Origin: Paenibacillus alkalitolerans
GTDB taxonomy: Bacteria; Bacillota; Bacilli; Paenibacillales; YIM-B00363
Direction: 5' to 3'
Assembly: GCF_016482785.1 (NCBI RefSeq)
Contig: NZ_JAEMXM010000023.1
Coordinates: forward strand, 19,843 to 83,842
Length of the DNA stretch: 64,000 nucleotides
In this document: positions 17,555 to 24,947 of the stretch, in pieces
Layout of the letters: each line of letters begins with the position of its first letter
How positions within the stretch are numbered: the stretch's first letter is position 1
Program-made: the position numbers and the translations under genes
The notes under the pieces: generated by a model
What the model saw: only the letters and a program-made list of their open reading frames with translations
What the model was told of the DNA's origin: nothing
The model's database searches: none

Positions 17555-17631
17555 CGGGAGGTTGAGCGTTTCACCGAACAGTACCTAAACACATGATTGA
17601 TATTAATGTTCATTTTTTTCTAGAACCATTT

Positions 17632-18495
17632 CTACTCTTTTAAATAGAGGGATAAATCATCAAAAAGCCTATCCATTTGTTTGGCATAGCCTTGGTACAT
17701 TTTTTTGGCTTCTTCATTACCGGTTTGAAGCGAAAAGTTTTGCAGGTCTGCTTTAAGTCTCTTAATGTTAGCAGCGGCTAACATCTTCTGTTTGATTTGC
17801 GGCATCTTGAGCACATCATTATACAGATCGACATAAACGTTACCCTTGGAATCAATTTGCGCCAGAAATACTTCCGAAAATCCCTTAGCTCCCTGCTTCA
17901 TGATTTCCCCCAACAGCCATTCTTTGGAATAGCCATATTCGCTCAGACTTCTTTCCATTACATTTCCATCGATGATTACAAGATGCGGGTGATGTCCCAT
18001 TTCTACAACCAAACCCATATCTTTGGGCGTTAAGGGCTGCGCGTCGCTTTTTTTCATGACACTAATAAATCCGTTTGTTTCCATTACGGCATATTCCACA
18101 TCGGATAGGTTAAATGCATTACTTCTTCGTAAATAAATCATTAGTTCATCTACCGTTAGATTTTCCTTTTTTAAATTCTTTTCAAGTATTTTTCCGTTCT
18201 CAATCAAAACAGTAGGACTGCCTCCGGTGAGTATACGAAAGCGATATGATTTGAGAGAAATAATTGAGATGAGAATCGTTAAAAATCCCCAAATAAACAT
18301 CCCAATATAGAAATTAGACATCCTTATATCAGGGTTAAATGACAACTCTGCCGCTATACTTCCAATGCTTATACCTACGATATAATCAAAAAATGTCAGC
18401 TGTGAAACTTGCTTCTTTCTCATTAAACGAGCCAAAATTAAAAGGAAAATATATCCGCTGATTGACCTGATAAGAATGATTACAAACTCGGGCAA
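17632..18495 (-). CDS. YetF/DUF421 membrane protein with C-terminal DUF1657-like extension
   Basis: 287 residues. Three N-terminal spans (VIILIRSISGYIFLLILARL; FFDYIVGISIGSIAAELSF; IGMFIWGFLTILISIISL) and the cytoplasmic YetF domain (GGSPTVLIENGKI; LTVDELMIYLRRSNAFNLSDVEYAVMETNG) identify DUF421. The last ~50 residues (LQNFSLQTGNEEAKKMY) resemble the small DUF1657 protein encoded 500 bases away (LEVFALQTQDEKAKQVY). The start is a TTG after AAGGAAGTGAG. YetF/DUF421 and DUF1657 genes occur together in spoVA2mob-type spore operons, so a forespore membrane role is likely. No SpoVA gene is present here. Confidence 0.88.
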   Translation of the reverse strand: MPEFVIILIRSISGYIFLLILARLMRKKQVSQLTFFDYIVGISIGSIAAELSFNPDIRMSNFYIGMFIWGFLTILISIISLKSYRFRILTGGSPTVLIENGKILEKNLKKENLTVDELMIYLRRSNAFNLSDVEYAVMETNGFISVMKKSDAQPLTPKDMGLVVEMGHHPHLVIIDGNVMERSLSEYGYSKEWLLGEIMKQGAKGFSEVFLAQIDSKGNVYVDLYNDVLKMPQIKQKMLAAANIKRLKADLQNFSLQTGNEEAKKMYQGYAKQMDRLFDDLSLYLKE

Positions 18496-18532
18496 GATCT
18501 CACTTCCTTCACTTCTAACTTGTATTTATTAA

Positions 18533-18564
18533 CATTATGGGACAAACTAACGGTAAACATACTG
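18533..18564. promoter_or_regulatory. Overlapping divergent forespore (sigma-F/G-like) promoters
   Basis: Plus strand: TTATG, 18 bases, CATACTG, reading towards the DUF4363 gene. Minus strand: GTATG, 18 bases, CATAATG, reading towards yetF. Both resemble the sigma-G pattern GHATR-N17/18-CATNNTA, and each uses the complement of the other's boxes. Both -10 ends lie 36-37 bases from their start codons. The match is not perfect at the last -10 base. Confidence 0.45.
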
Positions 18565-18600
18565 AAATGGAATGGGAGACATTTCCAAGGAGTGTTCCAA

Positions 18601-18951
18601 ATGGCAAGAATTTATTCGGTTTTGGGGCTGTTCATGGTTTTAACCTTTACCTCGGCTTGCAGCATGATGAAATCGGAGAAGGATGATGTACTATTCAATA
18701 AAGTGGAGGAGATAAGAAGCCAGATTGAACAAGAAGAGTGGGATGAAGCATTTTCTTCCCTCATAGTTACGAAAAAAGAATATGAAAATCGGAAATGGAA
18801 GATGCAGCTATTAGGTAGTCAAAAGCACTATCAAGGGATCGAACGGGAAATTGATACGTTAATTGAAATTATTAAAGAGAGGGATACAGTTGAGTCTAAA
18901 TCTAGGTTATTACAAATTAAACATTATCTAACTGTCATTTATAACTTTTGA
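18601..18951 (+). CDS. DUF4363-like small lipoprotein
   Basis: 116 residues. MARIYSVLGLFMVLTFTSAC is a signal peptide with lipobox TSAC. The mature part is a charged helical protein (VEEIRSQIEQEEWDEAFSSLIVTKKEYENRKWKMQLL; IEREIDTLIEIIKERD) fitting DUF4363 proteins, which are often beside DUF421/YetF genes. AAGGAG lies eight bases before the ATG; an earlier in-frame ATG at 18520 has no ribosome site. It is transcribed divergently from yetF. Its role is unknown; an outer-face partner of the YetF protein is a reasonable guess. Confidence 0.75.
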   Translation: MARIYSVLGLFMVLTFTSACSMMKSEKDDVLFNKVEEIRSQIEQEEWDEAFSSLIVTKKEYENRKWKMQLLGSQKHYQGIEREIDTLIEIIKERDTVESKSRLLQIKHYLTVIYNF

Positions 18952-18957
18952 AACAGG

Positions 18958-18990
18958 AAAAAGACCTTCTCAATCGGAAGGTCTTTGGTT
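18958..18990. terminator. Bidirectional terminator between DUF4363 and DUF1657 genes
   Basis: AAAGACCTTC and GAAGGTCTTT form a perfect 10-bp stem with a seven-base loop and A/T runs on both sides. It separates two convergent genes. Confidence 0.88.
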
Positions 18991-18991
18991 T

Positions 18992-19195
18992 TTACTCCTT
19001 ATACTGAGGTTCTTCCAGTTCGATTTGCTTAACGCGTGATTCCAATCCTTCGATTAAGGTTTTCATCTGCTCGGCGGCATTGGCATAGACTTGTTTAGCT
19101 TTCTCATCTTGTGTCTGAAGAGCAAAAACTTCTAAACTTGCCTGAACACTTTTCGCATTGGCCAATGCCTGCTTAACTTGCGTGCCTACCGTCAT
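18992..19195 (-). CDS. DUF1657 domain protein
   Basis: 67 residues, almost entirely alpha-helical: VGTQVKQALANAKSVQASL, EVFALQTQDEKAKQVYANA, then EQMKTLIEGLESRVKQIE. The domain is found in spore-forming Firmicutes, mostly in operons with YetF/DUF421 and SpoVA proteins. The start MTVGTQ follows GGAGGT; the ATG four codons earlier has no ribosome site. A forespore-type promoter candidate precedes it. The same domain appears fused to the YetF protein encoded nearby, suggesting the two share a partner or form a complex (inference). Confidence 0.85.
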   Translation of the reverse strand: MTVGTQVKQALANAKSVQASLEVFALQTQDEKAKQVYANAAEQMKTLIEGLESRVKQIELEEPQYKE

Positions 19196-19240
19196 TAGTA
19201 CCTCCATGAGCAGTTGTTATTTCTTCATAAATTGATTTTT

Positions 19241-19272
19241 TATATTTTCCCTAATGATTTCCATTTATATAC
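19241..19272 (-). promoter_or_regulatory. Candidate sigma-F-like promoter of the DUF1657 gene
   Basis: On the minus strand GTATA is followed after 17 bases by GGAAAATATA, close to the sigma-F pattern (GYATA, GGNNANAHTR) though the spacing is a little long. It lies about 45 bases before the start codon. Forespore expression would match the known behaviour of DUF1657 genes. Confidence 0.4.
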
Positions 19273-19308
19273 TTACTTACTACCCAAGCTACACGTAATA
19301 GAAAAGCA

Positions 19309-19338
19309 AAATCCACAACCTCATGCGGTTGTGGATTT
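19309..19338 (-). terminator. Second terminator-like hairpin beyond the tmRNA terminator
   Basis: AAATCCACAACC and GGTTGTGGATTT form a perfect 12-bp stem around the loop TCATGC. The loop and the two closing pairs are identical to those of the tmRNA terminator 202 bases away, while the lower stem differs with paired changes. It appears to be a duplicated and diverged copy. Confidence 0.7.
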
Positions 19339-19360
19339 ACATGGTGGAGGCGAGGGGAGT
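19319..19360. repeat. Distal copy of the tmRNA 3'-end/terminator duplication
   Basis: This block repeats, at an exact offset of 202 bases, the terminator loop and the last 20 bases of the tmRNA region (ATGGTGGAGGCGAGGGGAGT at 19341-19360 versus 19543-19562). Sequence beyond that point is unrelated to tmRNA. Such a second copy of a tmRNA 3' end is typical of an attachment site left by an integrated element. The 144 bases between the copies hold no gene. Confidence 0.75.
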
Positions 19361-19507
19361 TTCCAAATCACGATTGAACTTGCTGACGAAGCGAATTCAC
19401 CGATGCAAACCGCAGCGGTAGATTTGGAATGACGTGCTCGGTCGGCAAGCCGACCTGCGCGCGACCCGAACCCCTCCCTGGGGCTTCGCCTCCCCTCTTT
19501 GCCTCCA

Positions 19508-19542
19508 CTAAAAAACACTGACCTCATGCGGTCAGTGTTTTT
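19508..19542 (-). terminator. Terminator of the tmRNA gene
   Basis: AAAAACACTGACC and GGTCAGTGTTTTT form a perfect 13-bp stem with loop GCATGA on the RNA strand, followed by T residues. It begins right after the CCA end of tmRNA. Confidence 0.9.
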
Positions 19543-19562
19543 ATGGTGGAGGCGAGGGGAGT
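19543..19562. repeat. Proximal copy of the 20-bp tmRNA 3'-end repeat
   Basis: The last bases of tmRNA plus one flanking base; identical to 19341-19360. tmRNA 3' ends are common integrase targets in bacteria, and this pair has the form expected of attL/attR, but no integrase gene is present between or near the copies. Confidence 0.7.
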
Positions 19563-19909
19563 CGAACCCCTGTCCGAAAATAACGCCACACAAGCTTCTA
19601 CGGGTGTAGTTACGGTATTAAGGTCATCTGGCCGACGCCCCGGAACCGGCTTCGAACCAGATCAGCCTGATTGTCTTCTTCCGTCCGACCCCAGGCGGAG
19701 ACCGGGCGGCGTATCCCACTAAAGTTGAGCCCCTATCCTAGCACATGGGCGATGCTAGGTAGAAGCACGTGTGCAGGTTATTAAGCTGCTACAGCGTAAG
19801 AAGGTTGTGCTTTGCCATTTATTATGGCTTTCGCGTTGATGAAGCGGACGCAGCCCCGCTACCCGCAACTCATGCTCGTACTATTCCCGTCGAATCCAAA
19901 AACGCCCCC
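19544..19909 (-). ncRNA. ssrA: Transfer-messenger RNA (tmRNA, SsrA)
   Basis: 366 bases. The 5' end GGGGGCGTTTTTGGATTCGACGGG and the 3' end GGTTCGACTCCCCTCGCCTCCACCA form the tRNA-like part with T-arm and encoded CCA. The reading frame for the degradation tag ends NGKAQPSYAVAA followed by two TAA stops (19778-19819 region). tmRNA with SmpB rescues ribosomes stalled on broken messages and marks the product for ClpXP-type proteases. It lies beside smpB and rnr, its functional partners. Confidence 0.97.
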
Positions 19910-19931
19910 AAGTTATAAATGGTTCACAATC

Positions 19932-19940
19932 ATTATACCA
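19932..19940 (-). promoter_or_regulatory. Extended -10 promoter element of ssrA
   Basis: TGGTATAAT on the minus strand combines a perfect TATAAT with an upstream TG. It lies about 25 bases before the mature 5' end, leaving a short leader for RNase P to remove. No good -35 box is seen at 17 bases, which is usual for extended -10 promoters. Confidence 0.6.
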
Positions 19941-20015
19941 TGAACCCGCCGCAGCCAACGATGGATAGTGGTGGGTCCGCAGCGCAATGTAACCATGGAA
20001 ACCGAACCAATCCGA

Positions 20016-20495
20016 TTACCGCGCCACCTTTTGCCGTTCCTTGAGTGCCCGTTGGATGTCGCGCTGCGCGTCTTTCTTGGCCGCCGTCTCGCGTTTGTCG
20101 TAGTTCTTCTTACCCTTTGCGAGGCCGACCAGCACTTTCGCATAGCCGTTCTTGATGTATATTTTCAGCGGAACGAGCGTGTAGCCTTCCTGCTTCGACA
20201 ATCCGAGCAGCTTCGCAATCTCCTTCTTATGCAGGAGCAGCTTGCGCGCGCGGGTCGGGTCCGTCGGGTTGTACCGGTTGCCCTGCTCGAACGGCGAAAT
20301 ATGCATGTTATGGATGAACATCTCTCCATTGCGGATCGTGGCGAAGCTGTCGGAGATGTTCGCCTTCCCTGTGCGCAGCGACTTAATCTCGGTGCCTGTG
20401 AGCACGATTCCCGCTTCGTAATGATCCTCAATGAAGTAGTCATGCGAAGCTTTTCGGTTTTGGGCGAGCAGCTTGCCTTCGCTTTTCTTCGCCAT
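20016..20495 (-). CDS. smpB: SsrA-binding protein SmpB
   Basis: 159 residues of the usual length. N-terminal [34 protein letters not shown], central [30 protein letters not shown] and the basic tail [26 protein letters not shown] are all conserved. It binds the tRNA-like part of tmRNA and places it in the stalled ribosome. GGAGGGG precedes the ATG. It is followed on the same strand by ssrA. Confidence 0.97.
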   Translation of the reverse strand: MAKKSEGKLLAQNRKASHDYFIEDHYEAGIVLTGTEIKSLRTGKANISDSFATIRNGEMFIHNMHISPFEQGNRYNPTDPTRARKLLLHKKEIAKLLGLSKQEGYTLVPLKIYIKNGYAKVLVGLAKGKKNYDKRETAAKKDAQRDIQRALKERQKVAR

Positions 20496-20588
20496 GACGT
20501 ACCCCTCCATGCAAAAATGGTTCGATCTATAATGATACCAACTGCATGGCGAGAAATCAAGTAGGAGGCGAAGATACGAGCTTTTAGC

Positions 20589-20778
20589 ATAAGGGACGTT
20601 CGAGTACTTATTGCCGGATCAATGGAGCGTCGCGCTCAAGATAAGGGTTTTTCGAGTACTTATTTGGAGAAGATTCCGCGTAAATCGCACAATAAATCCG
20701 AAATAAGTCCCTCGGAATCCCTTAACACCAGTCCGCGTCGTATTGATGTCAGGAAATAAGTACCCGTCAGGTACTTAT
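20589..20778. repeat. Short direct and inverted repeats in the rnr-smpB gap
   Basis: The 367-base gap holds no gene. Two related direct repeats (ATAAGGG...TCGAGTACTTATT) start at 20589 and 20641, 52 bases apart. A perfect hairpin ATAAGTACC-CGTCA-GGTACTTAT lies at 20756-20778, and AATAAGTCC occurs at about 20701. All share the GTACTTAT/ATAAGTAC core. No T-tract suits a normal terminator; the hairpin may shape the rnr 3' end. Confidence 0.6.
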
Positions 20779-20862
20779 CGCTCCGAGCCGGTCCGAACCA
20801 CGCCGCCGCCCCGACCAAGCGTAATCGCCGCCAAAAGAGCGTGGAAGCGCAAGGACCAGCCG

Positions 20863-23478
20863 CTAGTCCTTGCGCTTCTTCTTGCGCCGCTTCCCGCCGC
20901 CGCCCGCACCGTCGGTGCGCGCAACCGGCGCGCTCAATTCCATCGCCGCTTCAGCGGCAAGCAGCGCGGGAGCTGGGGCGCCGGCCGGGCCGCCCTTCTT
21001 GCCGCGCTTGCCGCCCTTCGGCTGCTTGTTCTTGCCTGCGGCGGCGGATCCCGCTTTACCGCCGGCACGCTTCGGCTTCCCTTTGCCGCGACCGCCGCCG
21101 GCTTCCCCGCCTTTCGCGGCAAAGCCCCAGAAGTCTTTCTTGCCGGACCCGGACGCCGCCCCCGACTCGCCTTCGCCGCCTCGCTGCTTACCGCGGCCTC
21201 CGCGATCGCCGCCTGCAGCCGGCTCCGCGCCGAACACCTTCGGGCGGCTCCGCTTCCCGCGCCGGCCGCCGCCGGCCGCGCCGCGCGCAATCGCTTCCGG
21301 GCCGCGGATCAAGCTCGCCTTGCCGCCCGCTCGCGACTTCATATCCACCATCTCGAAATCGATGGTGCGCTCCTCCACGTTCACGCGCGCCACGCGAACC
21401 TTCACTTCGTCGCCGATACGGAATATCTTCGACGTACGTTCGCCGATAAGCGCGAGCTGCATTTCGTGGAAGTGATAATAGTCGTCGGTCAAATCGCTGA
21501 GACGCACCAGACCTTCCACCGTGTTTTCCAACTCGACGAACATGCCGAACGACGTCACTGAAGATATGATGCCTTCGAATTCTTCGCCGATCTTATCCAA
21601 CATAAACTCGGCTTTCTTGAGAGCGTCCGTCTCCCGCTCCGCTTCCACCGCCAGCCGCTCGCGCTCCGAGGAATGCTGCGCGATATCGGGCATCCGCGCC
21701 GTCAAATGCTCGTGCCGATGCTCGTCAAGCGAGCCTGCGCCCGTTAACGCCTCGCGAATGACGCGGTGAATGACCAAGTCCGGGTACCGGCGAATCGGCG
21801 ACGTAAAGTGCGAATAAAACTCCGCGGCCAAGCCGAAGTGCCCAAGCGGCTCCGCATCGTATTTGGCCTGCTTCATGGAACGAAGCATGACGGTGGAAAT
21901 CACCGTCTCCTCTTTCGCCCCCTTGATCTCTTCCAGAAGCGACTGCAGCGCGCGAGGGTGAACGGTATTGCCTTTGCCCTTCACGACATAGCCGAAATTC
22001 GTAATAAACTGCATGAAGTGCGCCAGTTTCTCCTGATCGGGATCCTCGTGAATACGATACAGGAAAGGCACCTTCAACCAATGGAAATGCTCCGCCACCG
22101 TCTCGTTCGCCGCCAGCATGAACTCCTCTATGATCATCTCGGCGATCGTTCGGGGCCTCTTCACAATGTCGACCGGTTTCCCGTTCTCGTCCACCTTTAC
22201 CTTCGATTCGCTGAAATCGAAGTCGATGGCTCCGCGGCGCATCCTTTTGTTCCGCAAAATCATCGCAAGCTCTTTCATCCGCAAAAACATCGGCATTAAC
22301 GAGTCGTAGCGGGAAACCAGTTCCGGTTCCGGCTCCGCATCCTCGTCCACCAATTTCCTTACGTTCGAATACGTCATCCGCTCCACCGTCTTGATCACAG
22401 ACGGATAAATATCGTGCCGCACAATGCGCCCGCTCGGATCGATCTCCATGTCGCACGACATCGTAAGCCGGTCCACCTGCGGGTTCAATGAACATATTCC
22501 GTTCGACAGGCGGTGAGGCAGCATCGGAATGACCCGGTCCACCAAATACACCGACGTCCCCCTGTTGAACGCTTCCCGGTCCAGCGCCGAGCCTTCGCGA
22601 ACGTAATAACCGACATCCGCGATGTGCACGCCAAGCAAATAGTTGCCGTTCTCCAGCAGATCAACATTCACCGCATCGTCCAGGTCCTTCGCATCTTCCC
22701 CGTCGATCGTGACGATAGTGCGGTCGCGCAAATCGCGGCGTCCGGCGAGCTCTTCTTCACGAATCGTGTCCGGAGCCGCTTCGGCCTCCGCCATCACTTC
22801 CTCGGGAAACGCTTCCGGCAAACCGAACTTCCGGATGATGGACAAAATATCCACTCCCGGATCGTCCTTGTGGCCGAGAATTTCCACCACTTCGCCTTCC
22901 GCCGCCGCCCGTCCGTCGGGATACGTGACCAGTTTGACGACGACCTTTTGCCCTGATACCGCACCCTTGAATTTTTCCCTAGGCACAAAGATGTCCTTCT
23001 GAATGCGGCGATCATCGGGAATGACGAATGCGTACGTTTCATGATTTTCGAACGTACCGACGATTTCCGTATTGGCGCGCTTTACGACCCTAACGACTTC
23101 ACCCTCGAGCTTGCCGCCGTTCGGCCCGCCGCGGCCGGTAACGCGTCCGAGAACGATATCGTTTTGCATCGCGCCCTTCATATCGTTTGCGTGAATATAA
23201 ATATCCGGATGATCCCGGTCTTCCGGAATGAGAAAGCCGAAGCCTTTCGGATGCGCATGAAGCCGGCCGCGGACCAAGTTCATCCGCTCCGGCACTCCGT
23301 AACGCTCCGTGCGCGTGCGCAAAATATCTCCTTCATTCTCCATATCATTGAGAAGCTTAACCAGCTCTTTGAACGCTTCCGCGCCCTCGGCTCCGAATTG
23401 CACCGTAAGCTCCGCCACTGTCATCGGTTTATACGCGCCTTCGCGCATAAACTCAAGCAGCTCTTGTTTTGTAACCAT
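20863..23478 (-). CDS. rnr: Ribonuclease R with long basic C-terminal tail
   Basis: 871 residues. N-terminal winged helix ([21 protein letters not shown]), cold-shock domains, RNB catalytic domain with the metal-binding acidic motif [14 protein letters not shown], and an S1 domain ([25 protein letters not shown]). It degrades structured RNA 3' to 5' and works with SmpB-tmRNA to remove defective messages. The last ~150 residues are low-complexity, rich in Gly, Lys, Arg and Ala, making the protein clearly longer than the usual ~780; their DNA is very GC-rich. GAGGTGA precedes the ATG. Confidence 0.97.
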   Translation of the reverse strand: MVTKQELLEFMREGAYKPMTVAELTVQFGAEGAEAFKELVKLLNDMENEGDILRTRTERYGVPERMNLVRGRLHAHPKGFGFLIPEDRDHPDIYIHANDMKGAMQNDIVLGRVTGRGGPNGGKLEGEVVRVVKRANTEIVGTFENHETYAFVIPDDRRIQKDIFVPREKFKGAVSGQKVVVKLVTYPDGRAAAEGEVVEILGHKDDPGVDILSIIRKFGLPEAFPEEVMAEAEAAPDTIREEELAGRRDLRDRTIVTIDGEDAKDLDDAVNVDLLENGNYLLGVHIADVGYYVREGSALDREAFNRGTSVYLVDRVIPMLPHRLSNGICSLNPQVDRLTMSCDMEIDPSGRIVRHDIYPSVIKTVERMTYSNVRKLVDEDAEPEPELVSRYDSLMPMFLRMKELAMILRNKRMRRGAIDFDFSESKVKVDENGKPVDIVKRPRTIAEMIIEEFMLAANETVAEHFHWLKVPFLYRIHEDPDQEKLAHFMQFITNFGYVVKGKGNTVHPRALQSLLEEIKGAKEETVISTVMLRSMKQAKYDAEPLGHFGLAAEFYSHFTSPIRRYPDLVIHRVIREALTGAGSLDEHRHEHLTARMPDIAQHSSERERLAVEAERETDALKKAEFMLDKIGEEFEGIISSVTSFGMFVELENTVEGLVRLSDLTDDYYHFHEMQLALIGERTSKIFRIGDEVKVRVARVNVEERTIDFEMVDMKSRAGGKASLIRGPEAIARGAAGGGRRGKRSRPKVFGAEPAAGGDRGGRGKQRGGEGESGAASGSGKKDFWGFAAKGGEAGGGRGKGKPKRAGGKAGSAAAGKNKQPKGGKRGKKGGPAGAPAPALLAAEAAMELSAPVARTDGAGGGGKRRKKKRKD

Positions 23479-23550
23479 AAGCTCTCACCTCGACAATCGA
23501 CCAATCTCGTACAAATGTCCGTTTCAACATCTCTTTATCATTGTATCCAT

Positions 23551-23613
23551 AAGAAAAACTTCTAACGAAGTAATTCAAGGAAGCGGGTACGTCCTTTAGC
23601 GGAAGTTTTTCTT
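23551..23613 (+). repeat. Dispersed palindromic repeat, copy A
   Basis: 63 bases beginning AAGAAAAACTTC and ending GAAGTTTTTCTT, a perfect 12-bp inverted repeat at the ends, around a core with TTCAAGGAAG. It is one of five related copies in this window. It lies between the secG terminator and the rnr start. Confidence 0.85.
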
Positions 23614-23674
23614 GCAACATTAGAATTAACCTTCTTACGTCTGAAGATTTATCAATTCTTATGTTTAAAAAAAT

Positions 23675-23705
23675 AAAAAACAGCAGGCTTAGTTTGACCC
23701 GCTGT
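23675..23705 (-). terminator. Terminator of secG
   Basis: ACAGC..GG and CC..GCTGT arms with a ten-base loop, followed on the minus strand by TTTTTTATTTTTTT. It separates secG from rnr, so rnr needs its own promoter in the following 200 bases. Confidence 0.85.
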
Positions 23706-23734
23706 ATGTCCGTCTCATTCATGTATGAAAATTC

Positions 23735-23977
23735 CTATCGAACCACATAAGCGACTACGATCGTCAAGATGAAGAAGCCCGCCGCAAGCACCATCGTCAA
23801 ACGCTGCAGCAGCAAGTCCAATCCGCGCGCCTTCTGCTTGCCGAAGAGATGCTCGGCGCCTCCGGTGATAGCCCCGGACAATCCGGCGCTCTTGCCCTTC
23901 TGGAGCAACACGATCGCGATCAATGCCAAAGAAAAAACAATGAGAAGTACTTTGAAAAACGGTTCCCAAAACTCCAC
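23735..23977 (-). CDS. secG: Preprotein translocase subunit SecG
   Basis: 80 residues, two membrane spans ([40 protein letters not shown]) around the conserved cytoplasmic loop [27 protein letters not shown]. It assists SecYE in protein export. The start is the GTG of VEFWEPFF, seven bases after GGAGGT; upstream in-frame TTG codons lack a ribosome site. A sigma-A promoter lies just upstream. Confidence 0.94.
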   Translation of the reverse strand: MEFWEPFFKVLLIVFSLALIAIVLLQKGKSAGLSGAITGGAEHLFGKQKARGLDLLLQRLTMVLAAGFFILTIVVAYVVR

Positions 23978-24015
23978 AACTTCCACCTCCAACGCCAAAT
24001 GCTCACGTAAAGGTC

Positions 24016-24044
24016 ATTTTACCACATTTCTTGCGCGAAGGCAA
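24016..24044 (-). promoter_or_regulatory. Sigma-A promoter of secG
   Basis: TTGCCT, 17 bases, TAAAAT on the minus strand, about 40 bases before the secG start codon. Confidence 0.65.
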
Positions 24045-24194
24045 CCTGCCTGTACAACGCAATCCTTTTCCACTGCCGCCGCCAGGTCCTCATTGCAGAA
24101 TTCCTCCGCTCCACATATAGATATTCTTTTCTAGGCTGTCTTGGACTGTATGTATTTATTCATTATTTCGTATACAAGGCTGCGGAATGACGAA

Positions 24195-24219
24195 GGAGCC
24201 GCCTATGTCAAGCGGCTCC
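24195..24219 (-). terminator. Terminator-like hairpin after the small YjcZ-type gene
   Basis: GGAGCCGC and GCGGCTCC form a perfect 8-bp stem with a nine-base loop. The T-run after it is poor, so it may be a weak terminator. Confidence 0.55.
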
Positions 24220-24241
24220 CCCGCTCCGTGATACTTACCGA

Positions 24242-24343
24242 TTAATATCCGAAGAATACCGTACGAGTAATGATCACCAATAGGATAAAAAGAACAAGAA
24301 TTGTGCCAGTCGTTGTGACTCCTACGCCGCCAACACCTGTCAT
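24242..24343 (-). CDS. Small YjcZ-type sporulation membrane peptide
   Basis: A 33-residue peptide: MTGVGGVGVTTTG, then the hydrophobic segment TILVLFILLVIITRTVF, ending FGY. A single membrane span followed by a terminal F-x-GY-like end is the hallmark of the YjcZ family of small sporulation proteins. GGAGGT lies nine bases before the ATG and a stop and hairpin follow. It is too short for routine gene finding. Function is unknown; members of the family are found associated with spores. Confidence 0.75.
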   Translation of the reverse strand: MTGVGGVGVTTTGTILVLFILLVIITRTVFFGY

Positions 24344-24434
24344 TTGTGCCGCACCTCCATTACCCATTGTTGTTTATCGGCCATAGCCAATCATAGCTTA
24401 TGCCCGGACGGCAGATGATGATTGGACGATTGCC

Positions 24435-24821
24435 TTATCTTCTTCTGTTTTTTGTCTTGCTGTTGTTGTGCCTGGTTTTGCCGTGGACGGTGCTCCTTGT
24501 TAAAGCATCCGGCTGCTGCAAGCTGCGGGCGGAAGACTGAACCGGCCCAAGCGAATTGAGCATTTCAAACATCGGCCTCATTTGTTTCACCATGCTCATT
24601 AGCTTTTGCAGCTTCCCCATTGTGGAAATCATACCGTCAAGTCCTCCCAGCAGAGAATCTATGTCTCCCGCTCCGCCGGCCGGATTGGAGGAGCCTGTCG
24701 TTCCGGGGGATCGGAGGCCCTGGAACGCTTGATTTAGAAACTGACCCGGCAGCGACGTCCCATACTGGCCCGGCGAGAACGGGAAGAAGCCCTTCACGTA
24801 GGCTTTATTGCGCTTTTTCAT
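24435..24821 (-). CDS. Hypothetical protein, possibly YqfQ/VrrA-like
   Basis: 128 residues from MKKRNKAYVKGFFPFSPGQ, after a strong AGGGGGGG site. The N-terminal third is Gly/Pro/Ser-rich (LRSPGTTGSSNPAGGAGD), the middle forms one amphipathic helix rich in Met (MISTMGKLQKLMSMVKQMRPMFEML), and the tail is strongly basic (KTRHNNSKTKNRRR). The arrangement recalls YqfQ/VrrA-type spore-associated proteins, but I cannot confirm this. It stands alone between a spore-type peptide gene and a peptidase gene. Confidence 0.6.
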   Translation of the reverse strand: MKKRNKAYVKGFFPFSPGQYGTSLPGQFLNQAFQGLRSPGTTGSSNPAGGAGDIDSLLGGLDGMISTMGKLQKLMSMVKQMRPMFEMLNSLGPVQSSARSLQQPDALTRSTVHGKTRHNNSKTKNRRR

Positions 24822-24912
24822 AGACACCCCCCCTTCAAAAAAAAGTCCGCTCACCTCAGTTTATGTACCGGACGGACCGCGGGAATGGGTTGCCAACCAT
24901 ATGAATAGAGTA

Positions 24913-24938
24913 CAAAAAAAACGGACCCGCAGGTCCGC
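24913..24938 (-). terminator. Terminator of the M50-type peptidase gene
   Basis: CGGACC and GGTCCG arms followed on the minus strand by eight T residues, just beyond the stop of the peptidase gene. It may end the whole glycolytic transcript if that reads through from eno. Confidence 0.9.
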
Positions 24939-24947
24939 TTGGCTGCC

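Noticed and set aside
14788..19300. A clean genomic island with defined left and right attachment sites
   Set aside because: The tract is AT-rich and borders the duplicated tmRNA end, but no matching repeat was found near 14.8 kb and no integrase is present, so an island cannot be delimited.
19214..19432. Small plus-strand open frame next to the tmRNA duplication
   Set aside because: It runs through a terminator hairpin and the repeat, has no ribosome site and no recognisable protein features.
20743..21561. Long plus-strand frames opposite the rnr tail
   Set aside because: Ala/Pro/Arg-rich shadows of the low-complexity, GC-rich 3' end of rnr.
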